Made by a program: the position numbers and the translations under genes. A model generated the notes under the pieces. It did not search any database. It was given only the letters and a program-made list of their open reading frames with translations, and had not been told where the DNA came from. Positions 1 to 5,269 of a stretch of DNA of 7,503 nt are shown in pieces. Position 1 is the stretch's first letter. Each line of letters opens with the position of its first letter. The DNA lies in NCBI GenBank assembly GCA_903820565.1, contig CAIJHZ010000087.1, positions 1 to 7,503 on the forward strand. Direction: 5' to 3'. Source of the stretch: an uncultured Actinomycetes bacterium (GTDB taxonomy: Bacteria > Actinomycetota > Actinomycetes > Nanopelagicales > Nanopelagicaceae).

Positions 1-44
1 CCCACGATTGGGACGGCGAAGGTGGGAGCGGTAACTCCTCTTGC

Positions 45-64
45 AGTGGTTGTAACGCCACTGG
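45..64. repeat. Small inverted repeat (6-bp stem)
   Basis: CAGTGG and CCACTG are separated by 8 nt (TTGTAACG), giving a perfect 6-bp stem, or 7 bp with one T-G wobble. No T-run follows on either strand, so it does not look like an intrinsic terminator. It could be part of a larger RNA fold or chance. Confidence 0.35.
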
Positions 65-77
65 TCTGGGGCAAAGA

Positions 78-95
78 TTACCCGTACAGGGGTGA
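78..95 (-). terminator. fabI: Weak hairpin, possible end of the fabG-fabI transcript
   Basis: On the minus strand TCACCC and GGGTAA can pair around a 6-nt loop (CTGTAC), with one wobble pair. The sequence TCTTT follows. It lies about 30 nt after the fabI stop. The stem is short and the T-run is interrupted, so this is at best a weak terminator candidate. Confidence 0.2.
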
Positions 96-123
96 AAAGA
101 TGAAATCGAGCCTGGACTCCCGC

Positions 124-894
124 TCAGCCACCCATCGCATGGAAGCCGCCATCAACGTGGATGATCTCAGCCGTTGTTTTTGGGAACCAATCCGAGAGCA
201 GAGCAACCACCGCTTGAGCTGCTGGAACTGGATCATTTACATCCCAACGCATTGGAGAGCGCTCATCCCATAGATGCTCAAAACGTTCAAAATCTGGAAT
301 CGATTTTGCAGCAATCGTACGAATTGGACCGGCTGCAACTAAGTTGATGCGAATATTTTCTGGACCAAGATCCTTGGCTAGATATCTGGATGTTGATTCC
401 AGCGCAGCTTTTGCAACGCCCATCCAGTCATACTTTGGCCACGCGACCTGAGCATCAAAATCAAGTCCTACAACAGATCCACCACCACTAAAAAGTGGAC
501 GGGCAGCCATTGTTAGTGACTTTAGCGAGAAGGCAGAGACCTGAACGGCTGTCGCAACATCTTCCCACTTAGTATTTAAAAAGTTTCCACCGAGGGCCGC
601 TTCTGGTGCAAAGCCAATTGAGTGCACGACCCCATCTAAACCATCTGGAAAATGTTCACGCACGCGTGATTCAAGAGCGGCTAAATCAGCCTCACTTGTT
701 ACATCTAACTCAATAACAGGGCATGGCTTAGGTAAGCGCCCTGAAATCCGAGTAGTCAATGAAAGCGCTCTACCGAAACCAGTCAAGATCACATCCGCAC
801 CTTGTTCTTGAGCGAGACGAGCAATGTGAAATGCAATAGAGGCATCAGTTAAAACACCAGTGACCAGAATCTTTTTGCCTTCGAGAATTCCCAC
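124..894 (-). CDS. fabI: Enoyl-[acyl-carrier-protein] reductase, InhA/FabI type (NADH)
   Basis: FabI catalyses the last step of each fatty acid elongation cycle in the cytoplasm, reducing trans-2-enoyl-ACP with NADH. The 256-residue protein is an SDR with the FabI-specific cofactor site: G13 followed six residues later by S19-I20-A21, instead of the classical TGxxxGIG. HSIGF (91-95) corresponds to the InhA segment around Ser94, and DF (145-146) to the residue pair ending in Phe149. The catalytic pair is Y155 and K162 in the YxxxxxxK arrangement, and GPIRT (189-193) corresponds to InhA Thr196. The segment after this is about ten residues shorter than in InhA as I recall it, so the substrate loop is short. 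The start is GTG (892-894), immediately after the fabG TAA with no spacer, and GGGG lies 6 nt upstream. The abutting fabG gene implies cotranscription and probably coupled translation. Confidence 0.95.
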   Translation of the reverse strand: MGILEGKKILVTGVLTDASIAFHIARLAQEQGADVILTGFGRALSLTTRISGRLPKPCPVIELDVTSEADLAALESRVREHFPDGLDGVVHSIGFAPEAALGGNFLNTKWEDVATAVQVSAFSLKSLTMAARPLFSGGGSVVGLDFDAQVAWPKYDWMGVAKAALESTSRYLAKDLGPENIRINLVAAGPIRTIAAKSIPDFERFEHLWDERSPMRWDVNDPVPAAQAVVALLSDWFPKTTAEIIHVDGGFHAMGG

Positions 895-1599
895 TTAGTG
901 CCCCATTCCTAATCCGCCATCAACTGGAATTAATGCACCAGAGATATAACTTGCTTGTGGTGATGCAATAAAGGTTACAACATCAGCGATTTCTTCGGCC
1001 GTGCAAAAACGTCCGAGAGGTACAGATGCTGCAATCTCTGTTCGACGCTTTTCATCCAGCGTTGCAGTCATATCAGTTTCGACAAAACCCGGTGCGATTA
1101 CATTTGCCGTGATTCCACGGCTACCAATTTCGCGAGCAAAGGATCGTGCCATTCCTACTAATCCTGCTTTTGAGGATGAGTAGTTAACTTGTCCGGCAGA
1201 ACCAACTGATCCCACTACGGATCCCACAAAGATCAAGCGACCTCGTTTTAATTTCAATAATCCCTTTGTTGCACGGCGAGCTACTCGAAAGGCTCCGGTC
1301 AGATTTGCATTAATTACGGAATCGAAGTCCTCGTCACTCATTCGCATAACAAGGCCATCCTTTGTGATGCCAGCGTTGGCAACGATAATCTCTGGTGTGC
1401 CCCACTGATCTTCGATAGATGTAAATCCAGCATCAACACTGTCACTGCTGGTTACATCCATCTGAACCGCTTTAAATCCCTCAGGGGCTTTTCCGCTTCG
1501 ATAGGTGATTACGACATCGTGGCCAGCGGCTTTAAGGGAATGTGCGATTGCCAATCCAATACCGCGATTTCCACCCGTTACCAGGGCAATTGAACTCAT
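895..1599 (-). CDS. fabG: 3-oxoacyl-[acyl-carrier-protein] reductase FabG (MabA-like)
   Basis: FabG reduces 3-oxoacyl-ACP to 3-hydroxyacyl-ACP with NADPH in type II fatty acid synthesis. The 234-residue protein is a classical SDR. It has TGGNRGIG (8-15) for the cofactor, NAG (75-77), and a complete catalytic tetrad N99, S127, Y140 and K144. PG (170-171) follows the active site and the C-terminal part has VDGG (226-229). I chose the ATG whose first base is 1599. A TTG at 1605 is in frame and would add two residues, but the ATG gives the usual FabG N-terminus. A -10-like TAGGTT lies exactly six bases before this ATG, which would make the mRNA leaderless. The gene precedes fabI directly, matching the mabA-inhA order of mycobacteria. 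SDRs are functionally diverse, but this neighbour makes the FabG role very likely. Confidence 0.94.
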   Translation of the reverse strand: MSSIALVTGGNRGIGLAIAHSLKAAGHDVVITYRSGKAPEGFKAVQMDVTSSDSVDAGFTSIEDQWGTPEIIVANAGITKDGLVMRMSDEDFDSVINANLTGAFRVARRATKGLLKLKRGRLIFVGSVVGSVGSAGQVNYSSSKAGLVGMARSFAREIGSRGITANVIAPGFVETDMTATLDEKRRTEIAASVPLGRFCTAEEIADVVTFIASPQASYISGALIPVDGGLGMGH

Positions 1600-1605
1600 C
1601 CCCAA

Positions 1606-1633
1606 AACCTACTGGCTACCTTTCAGTAAACAA
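1606..1633 (-). promoter_or_regulatory. fabG: Candidate leaderless promoter of fabG-fabI
   Basis: On the minus strand a TAnnnT-type -10 box, TAGGTT (1611-1606), is followed by six bases and then the fabG ATG (first base 1599). A -35-like TTGTTT (1633-1628) lies 16 bp upstream of it. This geometry places the transcription start at or next to the A of the start codon. No convincing Shine-Dalgarno sequence precedes the ATG. Leaderless transcripts with this layout are common in Actinobacteria, but the assignment here rests on pattern only. Confidence 0.5.
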
Positions 1634-1659
1634 AAGAAGCAAAGGTGCGCGCCGAGCAC

Positions 1660-1665
1660 TACCCT
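1660..1665 (+). promoter_or_regulatory. Candidate -10 box of a leaderless promoter for DUF3099-SURF1
   Basis: TACCCT fits the TAnnnT -10 pattern and ends 7 nt before the ATG at 1673, so transcription could start at the start codon. The bases before the ATG (GCTCAC) contain no Shine-Dalgarno-like sequence. No good -35 hexamer is seen at the expected distance, so the promoter would be weak or of the -10-only type. Confidence 0.42.
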
Positions 1666-1672
1666 TGCTCAC

Positions 1673-1945
1673 ATGGCCAAAGAGAAGAAGATTTTCGACA
1701 TCACGAGTGCTCCAAGTGCTCTTACTCGTGATCAAGCTGGTCGACAAAAACGATACTTCATCTCAATGATGATCCGAACTGCTTGCTTTATTTTGACTGT
1801 GATCTTGCCAAGTCCGTATCGCTGGTTTGCGCTATTAGGTGCTGTCACTCTTCCTTACTTCGCTGTCGTCATCGCTAACGCCGGTCGAGAGACAGTTACC
1901 CGTGGAGCCGATGTCGTAGAAGATAAGCCTCTCGCGCTCGACTAA
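1673..1945 (+). CDS. DUF3099 family small membrane protein
   Basis: This 90-residue protein resembles the DUF3099 family, mostly known from Actinobacteria and without an established function. The family-like features are ITSA (10-13) near the N-terminus, the segment RQKRYFISMMIRTACF (24-39), and PYFAVVIANAG (61-71). It has two hydrophobic segments, about 29-47 and 50-69, joined by a very short polar turn (PSPYRW), so a helical hairpin in the cytoplasmic membrane is likely. Both ends are charged, with a lysine-rich start (MAKEKK) and an acidic tail. The frame is open upstream to 1505, but that part lies over fabG and lacks family similarity. The ATG at 1673 therefore looks correct, supported by a -10-like box just before it. 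The SURF1 gene starts 2 nt after the stop, so the two are probably cotranscribed. This suggests, but does not show, a link to membrane or respiratory functions. Confidence 0.85.
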   Translation: MAKEKKIFDITSAPSALTRDQAGRQKRYFISMMIRTACFILTVILPSPYRWFALLGAVTLPYFAVVIANAGRETVTRGADVVEDKPLALD

Positions 1946-1947
1946 TT

Positions 1948-2652
1948 ATGTCTTCACACGAAAAACCTAAAGAGCCCTGGGCATTTTTCAAGTCACTTGT
2001 CGCCTTACTTCTCATACTTCTATGTGTGTGGGCCGCGCAATGGCAATATCACCGCGGCGTTGATCGCCATGCTCGTAACGCTGTCATCGAAGAACGCATT
2101 GCAAAATCACCCATAGAACTAAGCACCGTGACAGGTGAATTGCTGGACTACGAATGGCAAACAGTTTCAGCCAATGGCACCTTCGATGCTAAAAAACAAA
2201 TCTTGCTTCGAAATCGCTACAGCGAAGGCAAGTATGGATATGAAGTACTAACGCTGTTCACTGCTAATGACAATCGCATCTTCTGGGTTGACCGTGGTTG
2301 GGTTCAAGCTGGAGCGACTGCTACGACGCCGCCGGTTGTACCAGCGGTACCAACCGGCCAAGTCTCAATCACAGGAAGATTTCGCTTAGATTCCTCCTTA
2401 CCCCGTGGATCATTTTTTGCACTACCTGGTAACGGAGAAGGCCTTGTTTCAGAGTTAAATGCGCAATCTCAATTAAACACTGAAAAGTTTTACCTTGACC
2501 TATTGTCCGGTTCTGAAATTTCTTTAACTCCAGAAGTAACCGCGCAATTGCCAGAATTAAGCGATGGCCCACACATGGCTTACGCCCTGCAATGGATATT
2601 TTTTGGTGGGTTAGTTATCTACGGAAGAATCTTGATTCGCCGTACCCGTTAA
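1948..2652 (+). CDS. SURF1 family cytochrome oxidase assembly protein
   Basis: SURF1 proteins help build haem-copper cytochrome c oxidase, probably at the haem a insertion step of subunit I in the membrane. The 234-residue protein has the family layout: an N-terminal transmembrane helix (about 13-31) running into the signature WAAQWQYHR (28-36), a large soluble domain on the outer face, and a second helix (about 210-228). Family motifs in order are ILLRNR (85-90), GKYGYEVLTLF (94-104), WVDRGWV (113-119) and the C-terminal HMAYALQWIFF (209-219). The start follows the DUF3099 stop by 2 nt and has no Shine-Dalgarno sequence, so translational coupling is likely. The last 42 bp (2611-2652) overlap the 3' end of the convergent ABC exporter gene. 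The presence of SURF1 implies an aa3-type oxidase elsewhere in the genome. Confidence 0.93.
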   Translation: MSSHEKPKEPWAFFKSLVALLLILLCVWAAQWQYHRGVDRHARNAVIEERIAKSPIELSTVTGELLDYEWQTVSANGTFDAKKQILLRNRYSEGKYGYEVLTLFTANDNRIFWVDRGWVQAGATATTPPVVPAVPTGQVSITGRFRLDSSLPRGSFFALPGNGEGLVSELNAQSQLNTEKFYLDLLSGSEISLTPEVTAQLPELSDGPHMAYALQWIFFGGLVIYGRILIRRTR

Positions 2653-4503
2653 ATCTTGTCTGTTATATAGGTCTGCATAAAGGCCACCCTCTGCAACAAG
2701 CTCATCATGTGTCCCGCGTTCTACGATTGAACCCTTTTCAAGAACAAGTATCTGATCAGCCTCTCGCACTGTGCTTAAACGGTGTGCAATCACAATACTG
2801 GTTCTTCCTTTAAGTGCTGTTTGCAGAGCCGCATGGACTAACTGCTCATTTTCAGAATCTAAATGCGCAGTTGCCTCATCGAGAATCACTACTGCTGGAG
2901 ATTTCAATAGCAAACGAGCGATGGCTAGACGTTGTTTTTCACCACCTGAAAGACGATGCCCTCGCTCTCCCACCATTGTGTCTAACCCATTTGGTAAGGA
3001 TTTGATCAACTTCCAAATTTGAGCAGATTCACATGCTTGCTGCATTTCCTCCGGTGTTGCATCTTGTTTCGCGTAACGTAGATTTTCCGCGATTGATTCA
3101 TGAAATAGGTGTGCATCTTGCATTACTACACCAATAGATTGGCGCAACGATTCAAGAGTGAGATCGCGAATGTCATGACCATCAATTCTTATCGCACCAT
3201 CAGTAACATCGTAGAGTCGAGGCAGCATTGCACTTATGGTCGTCTTGCCCGCACCTGATGGCCCAACCAATGCCGTCATGGTCCCGGGCTCTGCAACGAA
3301 TGAAAGATTACGAAGCACTTGACCACTTTGGACCGTTTCCGCTTTGGCCGCAGATTCAAGCGAAGCCAAGGAAATCTCTTCTGCCCTTGGGTACGAGAAA
3401 TTCACATGATCAAACTCGATACGAGGTTCTTGGGTAACTAGAACCTTGGCGCCTTCACGATTTTTTACCATGGGTTCTAGATCTAAAACTTCAAAAACTC
3501 TCTCGAATGAAACTAAGGAGGTCATTACATCAATTCGTACATTTGAAAGAGCGGTAAGCGGACCATATAAACGCGCTAATAAAGCCGTTATCGCCAAAAG
3601 AGTTCCTACTGTAACTCCCCCATTGATGGCTAGATGGCCACCAATTCCATACGCGAAAGCAGTTGCAATCGCTGCAACACTAGTTAGCGCGATAAAAAAC
3701 AGCCTATTGAGCATCGCCATTTTGATACCGATATCGGCAACTCGACGAGCGCGACTTCTGAAATATTCACGCTCACGATCTGGCTCACCGTATAAAGCAA
3801 CCAACATGGCGCCAGAAACGTTGAAGCGCTCCGTCATAGTGCTAGACATTTCAGCATTCACGTTGAATGACTCTCGCGTCAGCGCCTGCAGTTTGCGACC
3901 CACCCATTTTGTTGGGATAAGAAATAACGGAAGTAATAGAAGAGAAAAGATTGTTATTTGCCAGGACAAAATCAGCATCGTCACGCCGACCAAAACAAGG
4001 CTCACCACATTGCTGACGACTCCGGAAAGTGTTGCTGTGAAAGCTTGCTGAGCACCCATTACATCTGAATTAATTCTTGAAATCAATGCGCCCGTCTGCG
4101 TGCGGGTAAAAAATGCTATTGATTGCTTTTGTACATGGGCAAAGACCAATGATCTGAGGTCATAAATTACACCTTCACCGATTCGCGAGGAGAAATAACG
4201 TCCAAGCATGTTGAAACCAGCATCTGCAACAGCTAAGAGTCCTACAAATAACGCAAGTTTGGTAACCACCGAACCATCTTTAGGAATCACGCCATCATCG
4301 ATTAATTGCTTCAGAAGAAGCGGTGTAGCCACTACTAGGGCTGCATCAACGATTACTGTCGCAAGAAAAATGAAGATGTTTGTACGGTATGGCAGAGCAA
4401 ACCTAAAAATACGTTTGACTGTTCCTGGCTTTAATTTCTGTTCCTTCACCGAAGGATCGGCTGTCATAGAACGGTGGGTCATCCACGCTGCATGCATTGA
4501 CAT
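2611..4503 (-). CDS. ABC exporter half-transporter (fused membrane and ATPase domains)
   Basis: This 630-residue protein is a type IV (MsbA/MDR-like) ABC exporter. The N-terminal membrane domain (about 30-325) has hydrophobic segments near 43-63, 80-100, 158-178, 182-198, 268-288 and 298-316. The ATPase domain starts near 361. It has Walker A GPSGAGKTT (414-422), the Q-loop glutamine Q462, the signature LSGGEKQ (518-524), Walker B ending LDE (541-543) with the catalytic glutamate, the D-loop HLDS, and the switch histidine H574. No catalytic residue is degenerate and no partner half-transporter is adjacent, so a homodimer is plausible. An insert of about 20 residues (373-394, alanine/glutamate/serine rich) sits between the A-loop tyrosine region and Walker A. 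The ATG at 4503 lies 2 nt after the sufT stop, without a Shine-Dalgarno sequence. In-frame ATGs at codons 3, 8 and 13 are alternatives. The substrate is unknown; a drug, lipid or sulfur-containing compound is possible. Confidence 0.93.
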   Translation of the reverse strand: MSMHAAWMTHRSMTADPSVKEQKLKPGTVKRIFRFALPYRTNIFIFLATVIVDAALVVATPLLLKQLIDDGVIPKDGSVVTKLALFVGLLAVADAGFNMLGRYFSSRIGEGVIYDLRSLVFAHVQKQSIAFFTRTQTGALISRINSDVMGAQQAFTATLSGVVSNVVSLVLVGVTMLILSWQITIFSLLLLPLFLIPTKWVGRKLQALTRESFNVNAEMSSTMTERFNVSGAMLVALYGEPDREREYFRSRARRVADIGIKMAMLNRLFFIALTSVAAIATAFAYGIGGHLAINGGVTVGTLLAITALLARLYGPLTALSNVRIDVMTSLVSFERVFEVLDLEPMVKNREGAKVLVTQEPRIEFDHVNFSYPRAEEISLASLESAAKAETVQSGQVLRNLSFVAEPGTMTALVGPSGAGKTTISAMLPRLYDVTDGAIRIDGHDIRDLTLESLRQSIGVVMQDAHLFHESIAENLRYAKQDATPEEMQQACESAQIWKLIKSLPNGLDTMVGERGHRLSGGEKQRLAIARLLLKSPAVVILDEATAHLDSENEQLVHAALQTALKGRTSIVIAHRLSTVREADQILVLEKGSIVERGTHDELVAEGGLYADLYNRQDLTGTANQDSSVDN

Positions 4504-4505
4504 AA

Positions 4506-4817
4506 TTAAACGGTAAAGCCGAGTGCGCGCAGCTGTTCTCTTCCGTCGTCAGAAATCTTGTCCGGGCCCCAAGGCGGCATCCACACCCAATTAATTTTCA
4601 CATCAGTAGTCATGCCTGCAAGGGCTGCACGAGTTTGATCTTCGATTACATCTTGCAACGGACATGCTGCAGATGTAAGAGTCATGTTGAGAATTGCGAT
4701 GTTGGCTTCATCAACCATGACATCGTAGATAAGTCCAAGGTCTACAACATTGATACCGAGCTCGGGATCAACAACATCCTTCATCGCCTCAGTCACATCA
4801 TCAACAGTTGTCGCCAT
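4506..4817 (-). CDS. sufT: SufT / MIP18-type iron-sulfur assembly factor (DUF59)
   Basis: Proteins of this family take part in iron-sulfur cluster maturation and possibly transfer to apoproteins in the cytoplasm. The protein is 103 residues, essentially one DUF59 domain. The hallmark DPELGINVVDLGLIY runs from 17 to 31, and the conserved cysteine is C52 in SAACPL (49-54). The C-terminal stretch WMPPWGPDKISDDGREQL (79-96) is typical of SUF-linked members and distinguishes it from the phenylacetate PaaD branch. It starts 2 nt after the sufU stop and is preceded by a strong GAGGGAGAG ribosome binding site, so it can be translated independently. It is the usual last SUF gene in Actinobacteria. Here the ABC exporter gene follows after only 2 nt. 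Confidence 0.93.
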   Translation of the reverse strand: MATTVDDVTEAMKDVVDPELGINVVDLGLIYDVMVDEANIAILNMTLTSAACPLQDVIEDQTRAALAGMTTDVKINWVWMPPWGPDKISDDGREQLRALGFTV

Positions 4818-4819
4818 GG

Positions 4820-5269
4820 TTACTCTCCCTCGGTTGTTGTATTAATTCTAACGGCTGCATCCTTGAAGGCCATCCATCCCAATAACGCACACTTAATGCG
4901 GGCGGGAAACTTGGATACCCCAGCAAGCGCAACCGCATCATCTAAAACATCAGGATTACCCTGCTTGCTTCCTTTGCTGTGCATTAGTTCGGTAAATTCG
5001 TTAAGAATGACATTAGCCTCGGCAAAGCTCTTATTGACTAGTAAATCACTTGCGATTGAAACACTCGCTTGTGAAATTGAACAACCGACCCCATCCCATG
5101 TGATGCTCTTTATAACGCCATCTTCGGAGGTTACATTGAGAGTGATTTCGTCGCCACAGCTTGGATTCACGTGATGAACTTGAGCGCCATATGTAGCCGA
5201 TAGGCCCTTGTTCAAAGGGTGCTTATAGTGATCAAGGATCACTTCTTGATAAAGGCTATCTAATTCCAT
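4820..5269 (-). CDS. sufU: SufU, zinc-dependent sulfur acceptor for SufS
   Basis: SufU resembles IscU, but in Gram-positive bacteria it works mainly as the sulfurtransferase that accepts persulfide from SufS and passes it to the SufBCD scaffold. The 149-residue protein has the four zinc ligands expected from the family: C38 and D40 in NPSCGD, C63 in GVGCSIS, and C127 in RIKCALLGW. The SufU-specific insertion between the second and third cysteines is present (about 80-120), which separates it from IscU. The ATG (first base 5269) shares its A with the sufS stop codon as TAATG, so translation is probably coupled to sufS. The frame also reads 17 codons further upstream into sufS, but the conserved N-terminus MELDSLYQEVILDHY fits the shorter start. 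No sufE is visible, consistent with SufU filling that role. Confidence 0.95.
   Translation of the reverse strand: MELDSLYQEVILDHYKHPLNKGLSATYGAQVHHVNPSCGDEITLNVTSEDGVIKSITWDGVGCSISQASVSIASDLLVNKSFAEANVILNEFTELMHSKGSKQGNPDVLDDAVALAGVSKFPARIKCALLGWMAFKDAAVRINTTTEGE
4823..4831 (-). promoter_or_regulatory. sufT: Strong ribosome binding site of sufT
   Basis: Minus-strand GAGGGAGAG lies at the very end of sufU, 5 nt before the sufT ATG. It contrasts with sufU and the exporter gene, which have no recognisable site and depend on stop-start proximity. Confidence 0.75.

Larger units (their letters stand above)
1..123. other. Unassigned left edge downstream of fabI
   Basis: This stretch follows the fabI stop codon on the minus strand and I cannot assign a gene to it. 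The forward frame beginning at base 1 stays open to 273, overlapping fabI antisense. Another forward frame ends with TGA at 93-95. On the minus strand a possible TTG-started frame (first base 74) begins M-P-Q-T-S-G-V and stays open to the window edge, but it has no clear Shine-Dalgarno sequence. No tRNA T-loop motif (GTTCGA-like) is visible. Two modest inverted repeats lie here, at 45-64 and 78-95. The start of a further minus-strand gene, the end of a plus-strand gene, or a structured RNA are all possible. Confidence 0.3.

Noticed and set aside
1..123. Riboswitch (cobalamin-like) or tRNA in the left edge
   Set aside because: Some short matches such as GCCACTGG tempted, but the conserved core boxes are not present in order, no tRNA T-arm is seen, and no suitably oriented downstream gene lies within the window.
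1505..1672. N-terminal extension of the DUF3099 protein
   Set aside because: The added 56 residues lie over the fabG start and promoter region and do not look like the family, which begins close to the ATG at 1673.
3446..4051. Long plus-strand open frame (201 codons) opposite the ABC exporter
   Set aside because: It lies wholly antisense to a well-supported exporter membrane domain, is rich in serine, arginine and threonine, and has no recognisable family features.
4635..5174. Plus-strand open frame (179 codons) opposite sufT and sufU
   Set aside because: It is antisense to two clear conserved genes and spans their junction. No domain is recognisable, so it is taken as a shadow.
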